This document shows, one piece after another, positions 25,261 to 34,208 of a stretch of DNA of 64,000 bases. The DNA lies in the NCBI RefSeq assembly GCF_014217545.1, contig NZ_CP043178.1:434001-498000 (forward strand), in the 5' to 3' direction. Positions within the stretch are counted from its first letter, which is position 1; each line of letters opens with the position of its first letter. Below the pieces are notes generated by a model, which was given only the letters and a program-made list of their open reading frames with translations, ran no database searches and was not told the origin of the DNA. Source of the stretch: Pseudarthrobacter sp. NBSH8 (lineage in GTDB: Bacteria; Actinomycetota; Actinomycetes; Actinomycetales; Micrococcaceae). The translations under genes and the position numbers were made by a program.

Positions 25261-26760
25261 ATGGTGCGCGAACTATCCCATTACGTAGATGGCCAACGGG
25301 TGGCGGGGACCTCCGGCCGCTTCAGCGACGTTTTTGACCCTTGCACGGGCCAGGTCCAGGCGCGCCTGCCCCTGGCCAGCGGGGAGGAAGTCCGGAACAT
25401 GGTGGCCGCCGCGGAGAAGGCGCAGGTCCAGTGGGGCGCCATGAACCCGCAGCGCCGCGGCCGGATCCTGCTGAAATTCGTTGACCTCGTCAACGAGAAC
25501 ATGGATGAACTCGCCACGCTGCTGTCCTCCGAACACGGGAAGACGTTCGCGGACTCCAAAGGCGATATCCAGCGCGGAATTGAAGTCGTGGAGTTCGCGG
25601 CGGGTGCCCCGCACCTGCTCAAAGGCGAATTCTCCGACGACGCCGGTGCAGGCATCGACGTCCACTCGCTGCGCCAGCCACTCGGCGTGGTCGCGGGCAT
25701 CACCCCGTTCAACTTCCCGGCGATGATCCCGCTGTGGAAGTCCGGCCCGGCCCTCGCCGCCGGCAACGCCTTCATCCTCAAGCCCTCCGAACGGGACCCC
25801 TCGGTTCCGTTGCGCCTGGCCGAACTGTTCACCGAGGCCGGGCTGCCGGACGGGGTGTTCAGCGTGGTCAACGGGGACAAGGAAGCCGTTGACGCGCTGC
25901 TGGAAGATCCCCGGGTGAAGGCCATCGGCTTTGTGGGTTCAACGCCCATTGCCCAGTACATCTACGCCACCGCTGCCGCCCACGGGAAGCGCGCCCAGTG
26001 CTTCGGCGGGGCCAAGAACCACATGGTGATCATGCCGGACGCGGACCTGGACATGGCCGCCGACGCCCTGATCGGCGCCGGCTTCGGCTCCGCCGGCGAG
26101 CGCTGCATGGCCATCTCCGTGGCTGTCCCGGTGGGGGAGAAGACTGCGGATGCGCTGGTAGCCAAGCTGACCGAGCGCGTCAAACACCTCAGGGTAGGCC
26201 ACAGCCTGGACAAGGACTCGGACTTCGGGCCCGTGGTGGCGGCGAGTGCCAAGGAACGGATCGAGGGCTACATCCAGTCCGGCGTGGACCAGGGCGCCAC
26301 CCTGCTGGCCGACGGGCGCGGCCTCACGGTGGAAGGCTACGACGACGGTTTCTGGGTGGGACCCACGCTCTTTGACCACGTCACCAAGGACATGAAGATC
26401 TACCAGGAGGAAATCTTCGGGCCCGTCCTGAGCGTGCTCCGCGCCGCCGATTACGACGAAGCCCTCCGGCTGTGCTCCGAGCACGAATTCGGTAACGGTG
26501 TGGCCATCTTCACCCGCGATGGCGACGCCGCCCGGGACTTTGCCAGCCGGGTGGAGGTGGGAATGGTTGGCATCAACGTCCCCATTCCGGTGCCCATCGC
26601 CTATTACACGTTTGGCGGTTGGAAAGCGTCCGGTTTCGGCGACCTGAACCAGCACGGCGCCGACGCGTTCCGTTTCTACACCAAGACCAAGACGGTCACC
26701 ACACGCTGGCCGTCCGGGATCCGCCAGGGCGCCAGCTTCATCATGCCGGAAGGCAGCTGA
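25261..26760 (+). CDS. mmsA: CoA-acylating methylmalonate-semialdehyde dehydrogenase
   Basis: The 499-aa enzyme belongs to the ALDH superfamily, with P-F-N-F-P at the active-site approach, the catalytic Cys in G-E-R-C-M-A-I-S, and the MmsA-specific ending (Y-T-F-G-G-W-K-A-S-G-F-G-D, T-K-T-K-T-V-T-T-R-W). It converts methylmalonate semialdehyde (valine, thymine or myo-inositol breakdown) to propionyl-CoA. GAAGGAG lies before the ATG. It is first in a compact operon with HIBYL-CoA hydrolase (ATG overlapping its TGA), mmsB and enoyl-CoA hydratase, which places it in valine catabolism. Confidence 0.95.
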   Translation: MVRELSHYVDGQRVAGTSGRFSDVFDPCTGQVQARLPLASGEEVRNMVAAAEKAQVQWGAMNPQRRGRILLKFVDLVNENMDELATLLSSEHGKTFADSKGDIQRGIEVVEFAAGAPHLLKGEFSDDAGAGIDVHSLRQPLGVVAGITPFNFPAMIPLWKSGPALAAGNAFILKPSERDPSVPLRLAELFTEAGLPDGVFSVVNGDKEAVDALLEDPRVKAIGFVGSTPIAQYIYATAAAHGKRAQCFGGAKNHMVIMPDADLDMAADALIGAGFGSAGERCMAISVAVPVGEKTADALVAKLTERVKHLRVGHSLDKDSDFGPVVAASAKERIEGYIQSGVDQGATLLADGRGLTVEGYDDGFWVGPTLFDHVTKDMKIYQEEIFGPVLSVLRAADYDEALRLCSEHEFGNGVAIFTRDGDAARDFASRVEVGMVGINVPIPVPIAYYTFGGWKASGFGDLNQHGADAFRFYTKTKTVTTRWPSGIRQGASFIMPEGS

Positions 26761-27839
26761 TGACGGAGGTACTGTTCGAGAAGCGCGGCCACCTGGGCAT
26801 CATCACGCTCAACCGGCCCCAAGCCGTCAACGCCCTGAACGCCGGCATGGTGGATGCCATGCTGGCGCAGCTCACGGCCTGGGCGGACGACGACGGCGTG
26901 GCCACCGTCCTGGTGCGCGGTGCAGGCGAGCGGGGCCTCTGCGCCGGGGGCGACATTGTGGCGATCTACCGGGACATTCTTGGCGGCGGCACGGAAACAG
27001 CTGACTTCTGGCAGGCCGAATACCGGCTGAACTCACTGATTGCCGCCTACCCGAAGCCTTATGTGGCCTTGATGGATGGCCTGGTGCTGGGCGGCGGCGT
27101 GGGAATCTCAGCGCACGGCTCGGTGCGGGTGGTCACCGAACGGACCCGGACCGGGATGCCGGAGACCACCATCGGGTTTGTGCCCGACGTCGGCGGGACC
27201 TGGTTGCTGGCCAAGTCACCTGGGGAGACGGGCACCCATGCGGCGCTGACGGGAGCTCACCTGACCGGCGCGGATGCGCTGTTCCTGGGCCTCGCGGACC
27301 ACTTTGTCCCGTCGGGGAACTTGCCGGAGCTGGCGGCCGCGCTCGAACACGAAACTGCGGAAGCCGCCGTCGTCCGCTTTGCGCGGAACCCGCCGCCCTC
27401 CGGGCTCGAGGAGCAGCGCGGCTGGATCGATGCCGCCTACGCCAGCGATGACGTGGAGGACATTGTCCGGCGGCTACGGACCATGGATGGGGCGCCGGAT
27501 GGCACGCCGGGGGTGGAGGGGGACGGGGCCACCGAGGCTGCCACCACCATCGAAGCGAAGTCGCCGACGGCCGTGAAGGTGACCCTGGAGTCCCTCCGCC
27601 AGGCCAAGGGACTTTCGCTGGACGAAGCGCTGGCGCAGGAATACCGGGTAGGTCTTCGTTTCCTGGTTGCGCCGGACTTCCGCGAAGGAATCCGCGCGCA
27701 GGTGGTGGACAAGGACCGCACACCGCAATGGAAGCCGGCCACGCTGCACGAGGTGCACGCGACGGACGTGGCACGGTTCTTCGCGCCGCTGGGGGACCGG
27801 GAGCTCACGCTGAACACAAAGGAGCCGGACAATGCCTGA
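26760..27839 (+). CDS. 3-hydroxyisobutyryl-CoA hydrolase (crotonase fold)
   Basis: The 359-aa protein has the crotonase core with oxyanion-hole segments G-L-C-A-G-G-D-I and L-V-L-G-G-G-V-G-I-S and the HIBYL-CoA hydrolase hallmark M-P-E-T-T-I-G-F-V-P-D-V-G-G. It also has the longer C-terminal part that separates hydrolases (about 350 aa) from enoyl-CoA hydratases (about 260 aa). It releases 3-hydroxyisobutyrate for MmsB. ATG overlaps the mmsA stop by 1 nt (TGATG) and its 3' end overlaps mmsB by 8 nt. Confidence 0.92.
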   Translation: MTEVLFEKRGHLGIITLNRPQAVNALNAGMVDAMLAQLTAWADDDGVATVLVRGAGERGLCAGGDIVAIYRDILGGGTETADFWQAEYRLNSLIAAYPKPYVALMDGLVLGGGVGISAHGSVRVVTERTRTGMPETTIGFVPDVGGTWLLAKSPGETGTHAALTGAHLTGADALFLGLADHFVPSGNLPELAAALEHETAEAAVVRFARNPPPSGLEEQRGWIDAAYASDDVEDIVRRLRTMDGAPDGTPGVEGDGATEAATTIEAKSPTAVKVTLESLRQAKGLSLDEALAQEYRVGLRFLVAPDFREGIRAQVVDKDRTPQWKPATLHEVHATDVARFFAPLGDRELTLNTKEPDNA

Positions 27840-28746
27840 ACAAACCACCGTCGCTGTCCTGGGCCTGGGCCACATGGGCGGCCCCATGGCAGTGAACCTG
27901 GTCCGTGCCGGCTACACCGTGGCCGGCTTCGACGTAATCCCCGCCGCCCTGGATTCCGCCCAGGCACACGGTGTCCCCACGGCGGCCAGCCCGCTGGACG
28001 CCATCGCCGGTGCCGACATTGTGCTGACCATGTTCCCCAGCGGCCAGCACGTGCTGGATGCCTACAGCGGCGCCGAAGGACAGCCGGGCCTGCTCGCCGA
28101 AGCCAAGCCGGGCACCATGTTCCTGGACTGCTCCACCATCAACGTTGACGAGGCCCGGGAAGCCTCCGCGCTCGCCATTGCGGCCGGCCACCGTGCTGTG
28201 GACGCCCCGGTCTCCGGCGGCGTGGTGGGTGCGGAAGCCGGCACGCTGACCTTTATGGTGGGCGGCGAGACGGAGGATTTCGAGGCCGTCCGGCCAGTGC
28301 TCGAGGTGATGGGCAAACGCGTGGTCCACTGCGGCGCGCACGGCGGCGGCCAGGCTGCCAAGATCTGCAACAACCTCATCCTGGGGGTCTCCATGATCGC
28401 GGTCAGCGAGGCCTTTGTGCTGGGCGAGAAGCTGGGCCTCACGCACCAGGCGCTCTTCGACGTCGCCTCCAACGCCTCCGGTCAGTGCTGGGCCTTGACC
28501 ACCAACTGCCCGGTCCCCGGGCCGGTCCCCACCAGCCCTGCCAACCGCAACTACCAGCCGGGATTCGCGGGAGCGCTGATGGCCAAGGACCTGCGACTGG
28601 CGCTCAATGCGCTGGAAAGTACGGGGGTGGCTGCTCGGCTGGGACCGCTCGCCTCCGAAATTTACGATACGTTTGCCGCTGAAGGCGGAGCCGGCCGGGA
28701 CTTCTCCGGAATCATCACGGATATCCGCGACAAATCGCAGCAATAG
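27832..28746 (+). CDS. mmsB: 3-hydroxyisobutyrate dehydrogenase
   Basis: The 304-aa beta-hydroxyacid dehydrogenase has the Rossmann motif [10 protein letters not shown] at residues 10-19, substrate-binding D-A-P-V-S-G-G-V, and the catalytic Lys in [11 protein letters not shown]. It oxidises 3-hydroxyisobutyrate to methylmalonate semialdehyde, which MmsA consumes. The gene overlaps its neighbour upstream by 8 nt. Confidence 0.95.
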   Translation: MPEQTTVAVLGLGHMGGPMAVNLVRAGYTVAGFDVIPAALDSAQAHGVPTAASPLDAIAGADIVLTMFPSGQHVLDAYSGAEGQPGLLAEAKPGTMFLDCSTINVDEAREASALAIAAGHRAVDAPVSGGVVGAEAGTLTFMVGGETEDFEAVRPVLEVMGKRVVHCGAHGGGQAAKICNNLILGVSMIAVSEAFVLGEKLGLTHQALFDVASNASGQCWALTTNCPVPGPVPTSPANRNYQPGFAGALMAKDLRLALNALESTGVAARLGPLASEIYDTFAAEGGAGRDFSGIITDIRDKSQQ

Positions 28747-28810
28747 CACCATCTGCAGCAGCGGCAACGCTCGCAGCACGCAACATCCACGAACAGCTGA
28801 AAGGTCAGGC

Positions 28811-29587
28811 ATGACGGAGTATACGAACATCCTGGTGGAACAGCGCGGCCGGGTAGGGCTGGTCACGCTCAACCGGCCGGAGGCGCTCAACGCCCTGGAC
28901 AAGGCCACGATGGAACAGCTCGTGGCAGCCGTCGCCGCCATGGACGCGGACCCCGGCGTGGGCGCGGTGGTGGTCACCGGATCGGGCAAGGCGTTCGCCG
29001 CCGGGGCAGACATCAAGGAAATGGCATCCCAGGGCTACATGGACATGTACGCCGCGGACTGGTTCCGGGGCTGGGAGGACTTCACGCGGCTGCGCATTCC
29101 CGTCATCGCGGCGGTGTCCGGCTTCGCGCTGGGCGGCGGCTGCGAGCTGGCCATGATGTGCGATTTCATCATCGCCGGGGACAACGCCAAGTTTGGCCAG
29201 CCGGAGATCAACCTCGGCGTGCTGCCGGGCATGGGAGGTTCCCAGCGGCTCACCCGCGCCGTGGGCAAGGCCAAGGCCATGGACATGATCCTCACGGGGC
29301 GCTTCATCGGCGCCGAGGAAGCGGAACGCTCGGGCCTTGTCTCGCGCGTGGTGCCCGCGGAGGACGTGGTGGAGGAGGCGCTGAAGGCCGCGGAGGTCAT
29401 CGCGTCCAAGTCCAAGCCCGTGGCCATGCTCGCGAAGGAGGCCGTCAACGCCGCCTTCGAAACGGGACTCGCCCAGGGTGTCCTGTTCGAACGCCGGATC
29501 TTCCACTCGCTCTTCGCCAGCGAGGACCAGAAGGAAGGCATGGCAGCCTTTACGGAGAAGCGCCAGCCCGGGTTCAACCACCGCTGA
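28811..29587 (+). CDS. Enoyl-CoA hydratase
   Basis: The 258-aa crotonase has the hallmark A-A-G-A-D-I-K-E-M oxyanion segment and [11 protein letters not shown], catalytic Glu in the [10 protein letters not shown] motif, and second Glu region G-M-G-G-S-Q-R-L. In this operon it probably hydrates methacrylyl-CoA to 3-hydroxyisobutyryl-CoA, though short-chain enoyl-CoA substrates are equally possible. AAAGGTCAGG is a modest ribosome site before ATG 28811; the longer frame upstream is a shadow of mmsB. Confidence 0.93.
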   Translation: MTEYTNILVEQRGRVGLVTLNRPEALNALDKATMEQLVAAVAAMDADPGVGAVVVTGSGKAFAAGADIKEMASQGYMDMYAADWFRGWEDFTRLRIPVIAAVSGFALGGGCELAMMCDFIIAGDNAKFGQPEINLGVLPGMGGSQRLTRAVGKAKAMDMILTGRFIGAEEAERSGLVSRVVPAEDVVEEALKAAEVIASKSKPVAMLAKEAVNAAFETGLAQGVLFERRIFHSLFASEDQKEGMAAFTEKRQPGFNHR

Positions 29588-29592
29588 CGGGA

Positions 29593-30102
29593 TTAGCCGT
29601 CCGTAAAGTCCCCGGCATTCCGGCGGAACGTGCCCAGGATATGGATCAGCTGGTCCACGTCGGCCGTGTCGAACCCCGACTGGCCAAACACCTCAGTGTT
29701 GAGCACCGCCGTCGCGCGTTTGGCCACGGTCCGCCCCTCCGCGGTGAGCTCGATCAGCGTGGTACGCCCGTCCGTAGGATGCGGCGAGCGGGCCACCAGT
29801 CCCGAGCCTTCCAAACGGTCGACGGCGTTGGTCACCGAGGTGGGATGGACCTGGAGCAGGGCGCTCGCCTTGTTCATGGGCAGCGCTCCGCTGCGGGCGA
29901 AGCTGAGGAGTGCGAGCAGTTCGTAGCGGGCGAAGGTCAGTCCGAACGGCTTCAGGGCGCCCTCGATCCGGGCCAGCAGGATCTGCTGGGTGCGCATGAT
30001 CGCGGTGATCGCAGCCATGGGAGCGGCAACGTCGGCCCAGCCGTGCTCCTCCCAGTTCCGTTGGGCATCCGCGATGGGGTCCCGGGGCAGTGGCGCGGCC
30101 AT
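29593..30102 (-). CDS. MarR-family regulator
   Basis: The 169-aa winged-helix protein has the MarR DNA-binding core: L-T-F-A-R-Y-E-L-L-A-L-L, the recognition helix region V-H-P-T-S-V-T-N-A-V-D-R-L, and the wing around P-H-P-T-D-G-R-T. It lies 2 nt downstream of the acyl-CoA ligase gene on the same strand, so the two are co-transcribed. MarR proteins that sense acyl- or aryl-CoA compounds often control adjacent ligase genes. Candidate targets are the operators at 25197 and 31882 or the palindrome at 31849. Confidence 0.92.
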   Translation of the reverse strand: MAAPLPRDPIADAQRNWEEHGWADVAAPMAAITAIMRTQQILLARIEGALKPFGLTFARYELLALLSFARSGALPMNKASALLQVHPTSVTNAVDRLEGSGLVARSPHPTDGRTTLIELTAEGRTVAKRATAVLNTEVFGQSGFDTADVDQLIHILGTFRRNAGDFTDG

Positions 30103-30104
30103 CC

Positions 30105-31826
30105 TCAGCCTTTCAGCCCCGGGAAATCCGCCTCGGAGTACTCCAAGCCGAAGCCGTCGGGATGGGTGACCCCGCCGTGCCGGAGTTGCTCATTGTGCCG
30201 CAGCTCCACACGGCGGATTTTGCCCGAGATGGTCTTGGGCAGCGCCGCGAATTCCAGCCGCCGGATCCGCTTGAACGGCGCCAGGCGTTCGCGGCAGTAC
30301 CGCAGGATGTCCTCCGCCAGCTCCGGCCCCGGCTCCAGTCCGGACACCAGGACAACGTAGGCCTTGGGGACGGAGAGTTTGAGCGCATCCGGCGACGGAA
30401 CCACAGCGGCTTCGGCCACGGCCGGGTGTTCGAGCAGCACGCTCTCCAGCTCGAACGGCGAGAGCCGGTAGTCGGAGGATTTGAAGACGTCGTCGTCGCG
30501 GCCCACGTAGGTGATGACGCCGTGTTTGTCCCGGCTGGCCATGTCGCCCGTGTGGTAATAACCGCCGCGGAACGCCTCAGCGGTCCGTTCCGCGTCACCG
30601 TAGTAGCCCTTCATCAGCCCCACCGGCCGGGGGTCCAGGCGGAGGCACAGCTCGCCGTCGTCGGCTTCTTCCCCGGTGTTCGGGTCCACCAGCACAACGT
30701 CGTAGCCGGGAAGCGGCCGCCCCATGGCGCCGATGGTGATCGGCTGGCTGGGCGTGTTGGCTACCTGGACGGTGGTTTCGGTCTGGCCGAAGCCGTCCCG
30801 GATGGTCTGGCCCCACGCGCGCTGGACCTGTTCGATCACTTCGGCGTTCAGCGGTTCACCCGCGGAGACCACCTTGGTGGGCGGGGACTTCAGCACTTTC
30901 AGGTCCGCTTGGATCAGCATCCGCCAGACCGTGGGCGGGGCACAGAAGCTGGTGACGCGCTCGCGGTCCATCTGCTCCATCAGAGCACGGGCGTCGAACC
31001 GTTCGTAGTTGTAGACAAAAACGCACGCCTCCGCGATCCACGGGGCGAAGAAATTGGACCACGCGTGTTTGCCCCAGCCCGGCGACGCCACATTCAGGTG
31101 CACGTCGCCGGGTTCCAGGCCAATCCAATACATTGTGGAGAGGTGCCCCACCGGGTACGACGTATGCGTGTGCTCCACCAGTTTGGCCTTCGACGTGGTT
31201 CCGGAGGTGAAATACAGCAGCAGCGTCTCGTCCGCCTGCGTTGGGGCGTCGGGAACGAAGGTGACTGCCGCCGTCGTCGAATCCGCGTACTGGAGAGCCT
31301 CTGCGTTGGCTGCACCGATCCCGCCGATTTCGATCAGGCGGTAATCGCCGGGGACGCCGGCAAACTTACCAATGTTGGAACGCCCGACGGCGGCCCAGCC
31401 CGCCTCGCCGCGCTCCACGCGTTCGGCCAGGTCCTCTGGTCCCATCAGGGTGGTGGTGGGGATCAGGACAATGCCCAGCTTGATGCCGGCCAGCATCAGC
31501 TCCCAGAGCTCCACCTGGTTGCCCAGCATGACGATCATGCGGTCCCCGCGGCGCATGCCCTGGCTTCGCAGCCAGTTGGCCACCTGGTTCGAACGGGCGG
31601 CCAGGTCCGCGAAACTCCGGCGGGTGGACGAGCCGTCCTGCTCCACGATGACCAAGGCCGGATTATTGGCCTTCTCAGGATCTGCGGCGATCTGATCGAA
31701 CCAGTCGAGGGCAAAGTTGAATTCCGTGAACCGTGGCCACACGAACTCGCGCCTGGCCTGGTGGTAATCGGAATGCAGGGCCAGCAGGCGGTCGCGTGCC
31801 TCGCGGAAGTCATCGGTGACTGACAT
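30105..31826 (-). CDS. AMP-dependent acyl-CoA synthetase/ligase
   Basis: The 573-aa ANL-superfamily enzyme has the P-loop-like Y-F-T-S-G-T-T-S-K-A-K, the A5 motif region D-G-F-G-Q-T-E-T, the core T-G-D-M-A-S-R-D, and the C-terminal catalytic Lys region R-R-L-E-F-A-A-L-P-K-T-I-S-G-K-I. It is most like medium-chain or benzoate/acetyl-CoA-type synthetases; the acid cannot be named. The ATG at 31826 is chosen because AGGTG precedes it, separated by a run of nine C (coding strand). The much longer upstream frame crosses the promoter region. Confidence 0.92.
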   Translation of the reverse strand: MSVTDDFREARDRLLALHSDYHQARREFVWPRFTEFNFALDWFDQIAADPEKANNPALVIVEQDGSSTRRSFADLAARSNQVANWLRSQGMRRGDRMIVMLGNQVELWELMLAGIKLGIVLIPTTTLMGPEDLAERVERGEAGWAAVGRSNIGKFAGVPGDYRLIEIGGIGAANAEALQYADSTTAAVTFVPDAPTQADETLLLYFTSGTTSKAKLVEHTHTSYPVGHLSTMYWIGLEPGDVHLNVASPGWGKHAWSNFFAPWIAEACVFVYNYERFDARALMEQMDRERVTSFCAPPTVWRMLIQADLKVLKSPPTKVVSAGEPLNAEVIEQVQRAWGQTIRDGFGQTETTVQVANTPSQPITIGAMGRPLPGYDVVLVDPNTGEEADDGELCLRLDPRPVGLMKGYYGDAERTAEAFRGGYYHTGDMASRDKHGVITYVGRDDDVFKSSDYRLSPFELESVLLEHPAVAEAAVVPSPDALKLSVPKAYVVLVSGLEPGPELAEDILRYCRERLAPFKRIRRLEFAALPKTISGKIRRVELRHNEQLRHGGVTHPDGFGLEYSEADFPGLKG

Positions 31827-31848
31827 GGGGGGGGGCACCTTTCGTCCA

Positions 31849-31862
31849 GTGATGCGCATCAC
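31849..31862. promoter_or_regulatory. 14-bp perfect palindrome before acyl-CoA ligase
   Basis: GTGATGCGCATCAC is a perfect inverted repeat that lies 22 nt upstream of the ligase ATG and within the divergent promoter region. It is a likely binding site for a dimeric regulator (MarR or GntR/FadR-like), though the owner cannot be told from sequence. Confidence 0.55.
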
Positions 31863-31881
31863 AAAGAATCCATCCCTGTGC

Positions 31882-31900
31882 AATATACTAGGACATCCAA
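31882..31900 (+). promoter_or_regulatory. Operator and -10 box upstream of acyl-CoA dehydrogenase
   Basis: AATATACTAGGACATCCAA matches the site before mmsA at 16 of 19 positions. TATACT (31884-31889) is a good -10 box 40 nt before the start codon at 31930, and the GGACATCC core follows it directly, so binding should repress. Confidence 0.6.
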
Positions 31901-31929
31901 GGGTTTGGAAGACCGAAGGGATATGAAGC

Positions 31930-33126
31930 GTGCAGCCACAAGGACGTGAGCGTGTTGTGACCGAAGCCCTGCCTTTTCCCGAGGCAGACCTGATGCACAT
32001 CGTGGACCTCCTGCCCGCGGCGGAACGCGTGCGCTATCTGGAGATCCGGGCCTTCCTGCAGTCCACGGTGCGGCCGGCATCCATTGGCTACTGGAACCGC
32101 GAGGAATTCCCGTTCGGGTTGCTGGCGGAAATGGGCAAGCACGGGCTGGGCAGGCTGCAGACTGACGGCACATCCAAGCTCTTCAAGGGCCTGATGTACG
32201 TCGAAGTGGCCAGGGCGGACGTTTCGCTGTCGGCCCTGGTAGGGATCCACAACGAACTGATCGTCGGGATGATCGACGCCCTCGGCTCCCACGAGCAGAA
32301 GCAGCGGTGGCTGCCTGGCCTGACAACCTTTACCCAACTCGGCGCCTTCGCCCTGACCGAACCCGACCACGGCTCGGACATCGCCGGCGGGCTGGAAACA
32401 TCCGCGCGGTTGGAGGGCGGCGAGTGGGTGATCAACGGCGCCAAACGCTGGATCGGCTCCGGGACCATCGCGGACTTTGCCCTGGTGTGGGCGCGCGACG
32501 CAGCAGACGGGCACATCAAAGGCTTCATTGTGGAGACGGACCGTGCGGGCTACCGGGCCACCAAGATTGCCAACAAGATCGGCCTGCGGATCATGCAGAA
32601 CGCGGACATCGTGCTGGACAACGTCAGGATTCCGGCGGCCAACATGCTGCCGGGCGCCACCGACTTCTCCAAAGCCAACGAGCTCCTGCGGGATTCGCGC
32701 GCCTGGGTTGGCTGGCAGGGTGCCGGGATCCAGCTGGCCGCGTTCGACGTCGCCCGTTCCTACTCCCTGGAACGCAGGCAATTCGGCAAGGAACTGGCCT
32801 GCTTCCAGCTGGTCCAGCAGCAGCTGGCGGAAATACTCGGCAACGCCTCCGCGTCACTGGCGCTGATGGCCCAGCTCGCCCGGATCCAGACGGACGGCAA
32901 GCTGGAAATGGCCCAGGCGGCCATGGCAAAGTCCACATGCACCCGGCTGGCCCGCGCGTCGGTGGCGATGGGACGGTCGCTGCTGGGCGGCAACGGAATC
33001 AGCTCCGACTATGAAATGGGCAAGCTGTTTGGTGATGCCGAAATCCTCTATACCTATGAGGGCAGCTACGAAATCAACTCTCTGATTGTGGGCCGGGCCG
33101 TCACCGGTAAATCGGCCTTCGTCTAG
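31930..33126 (+). CDS. Acyl-CoA dehydrogenase
   Basis: The protein has 398 aa from GTG 31930; an alternative GTG at 31957 would remove nine residues. It has the acyl-CoA dehydrogenase fold with A-L-T-E-P-D-H-G-S-D near the FAD site, R-Q-F-G-K-E-L, and the catalytic Glu in L-Y-T-Y-E-G-S-Y-E-I-N. The sequence is closest in type to glutaryl-/isovaleryl-CoA-like members. It is divergent from the acyl-CoA ligase and shares an operator with the valine operon, so it may oxidise isobutyryl-CoA or the product of the neighbouring ligase. Confidence 0.92.
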   Translation: MQPQGRERVVTEALPFPEADLMHIVDLLPAAERVRYLEIRAFLQSTVRPASIGYWNREEFPFGLLAEMGKHGLGRLQTDGTSKLFKGLMYVEVARADVSLSALVGIHNELIVGMIDALGSHEQKQRWLPGLTTFTQLGAFALTEPDHGSDIAGGLETSARLEGGEWVINGAKRWIGSGTIADFALVWARDAADGHIKGFIVETDRAGYRATKIANKIGLRIMQNADIVLDNVRIPAANMLPGATDFSKANELLRDSRAWVGWQGAGIQLAAFDVARSYSLERRQFGKELACFQLVQQQLAEILGNASASLALMAQLARIQTDGKLEMAQAAMAKSTCTRLARASVAMGRSLLGGNGISSDYEMGKLFGDAEILYTYEGSYEINSLIVGRAVTGKSAFV

Positions 33127-33157
33127 AAAATACCCGCCCGGCAAAAACTTAACAAAA

Positions 33158-33197
33158 AACTGCCCTGGCCATGCTTTGCAGCACGGCCAGGGCAGTT
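33158..33197 (-). terminator. Intrinsic terminator of the cold-shock gene
   Basis: A perfect 13-bp stem (AACTGCCCTGGCC at 33158-33170 with GGCCAGGGCAGTT at 33185-33197) has a 14-nt loop. On the minus strand it is followed by TTTTTTG, so it terminates the cold-shock transcript. Confidence 0.9.
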
Positions 33198-33207
33198 AAT
33201 CAGAACC

Positions 33208-33411
33208 TTAGAGCGGACGAATGTTCTCTGCCTGCGGGCCCTTGGGACCTTGGGTCACATCGAATTCGACTTTCTGGTTCTCGTCCAGTGAGCGGTAGCC
33301 GCTGCTGGCGATTGCGGAGTAGTGCGCGAAAACATCGGCGGATCCGTCGTCCGGAGCGATGAAGCCAAAGCCCTTTTCAGCGTTGAACCATTTAACTGTG
33401 CCTGTTGCCAT
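33208..33411 (-). CDS. cspA: Cold-shock protein
   Basis: The 67-aa single cold-shock domain has both RNA-binding motifs, K-G-F-G-F-I (RNP1) and V-F-A-H-Y (RNP2), and the start [10 protein letters not shown]. It acts as an RNA chaperone. AAGGAAG lies before ATG 33411, which fixes the start; the frame that extends upstream to 33540 is not used. The terminator above ends the transcript. Confidence 0.97.
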   Translation of the reverse strand: MATGTVKWFNAEKGFGFIAPDDGSADVFAHYSAIASSGYRSLDENQKVEFDVTQGPKGPQAENIRPL

Positions 33412-33581
33412 TGCTAACTTCCTTTGTAACCCTTTTCTGGTCCTGCTCGGACGGCAGGCAGACGCGGAGTCTGTAGTCCGCTGTCTCAAACCTAGGGGCT
33501 GCGCGGTGGGCGTGCAATAGCTGCAGTCATCAAGTGTCACTCCTGTTACAGAAATGGTGCCCGGGAATTACCTGCTCCGGG

Positions 33582-34208
33582 CTAACGCATACCCTCCCGG
33601 CGGATGGCAGTGGCGATGGCAGCGGCGCGGGTTTCCACCCCGAGCTTGGCGTAGATGTGCGCCAAATGGGTCTTGACCGTGGCCCCGGAAATGAAGAGCC
33701 GCTGGCCCAGCTCCCGGTTGCTGAGCCCCTCGGTCAGGAGGCTTAGCAGCTCAGCTTCCCGGGGCGTCAGGACCTCGTCGGGATTGCGCAGCTGCTGGAA
33801 AAGCCGGGAGGCCACCGGGGCGCTCATCACGCTTTTCCCCTGTACGGCACCCCGGATGGCGGCAAAGATTTCGTCCGGGGCGGCGTCCTTGAGGAGGTAG
33901 CCCATGGCGCCGGCGTCCACGGCCCGGACAATGTCCGCGTCCGAATCGTACGTGGTGAACACCAGGATGGCCTGCGGGCTGTTGCGCTGGCGCAGCTGCT
34001 TGATGGCCTCGATCCCGTCCATTCCGGCGCCCATGGCCAGATCCATCACCACCACGGCAGGGGAGTGCTGTTCCACCAGCCCCAGGGCCTCCTCGCCGGA
34101 GGCGGCCTCGGCCACCACGTCAAAGTCAGGCTGCGTGCCCAGCAGCGCCTTGAGCCCGCTCCGGACCACCAAGTGGTCGTCCACCAGGAGGACGGTGATG
34201 CCGGTCAT
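33582..34208 (-). CDS. NarL/LuxR-type response regulator
   Basis: The 208-aa protein has a receiver domain (acidic pair D10-D11, phosphoacceptor Asp56 in V-V-M-D-L, the Thr in V-F-T-T-Y, Lys in G-Y-L-L-K-D) and a C-terminal LuxR helix-turn-helix (L-T-P-R-E-A-E-L-L, then L-S-N-R-E-L-G-Q-R-L-F-I-S-G-A-T-V-K-T-H). Its ATG overlaps the kinase stop by 4 nt, so it is the partner of that kinase. The neighbouring HbpS-like gene is a possible target. Confidence 0.95.
   Translation of the reverse strand: MTGITVLLVDDHLVVRSGLKALLGTQPDFDVVAEAASGEEALGLVEQHSPAVVVMDLAMGAGMDGIEAIKQLRQRNSPQAILVFTTYDSDADIVRAVDAGAMGYLLKDAAPDEIFAAIRGAVQGKSVMSAPVASRLFQQLRNPDEVLTPREAELLSLLTEGLSNRELGQRLFISGATVKTHLAHIYAKLGVETRAAAIATAIRREGMR

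Noticed and set aside
31862..32000. N-terminal extension of the acyl-CoA ligase up to 32000
   Set aside because: It would run across the divergent promoter, both operators and the start of the dehydrogenase gene.
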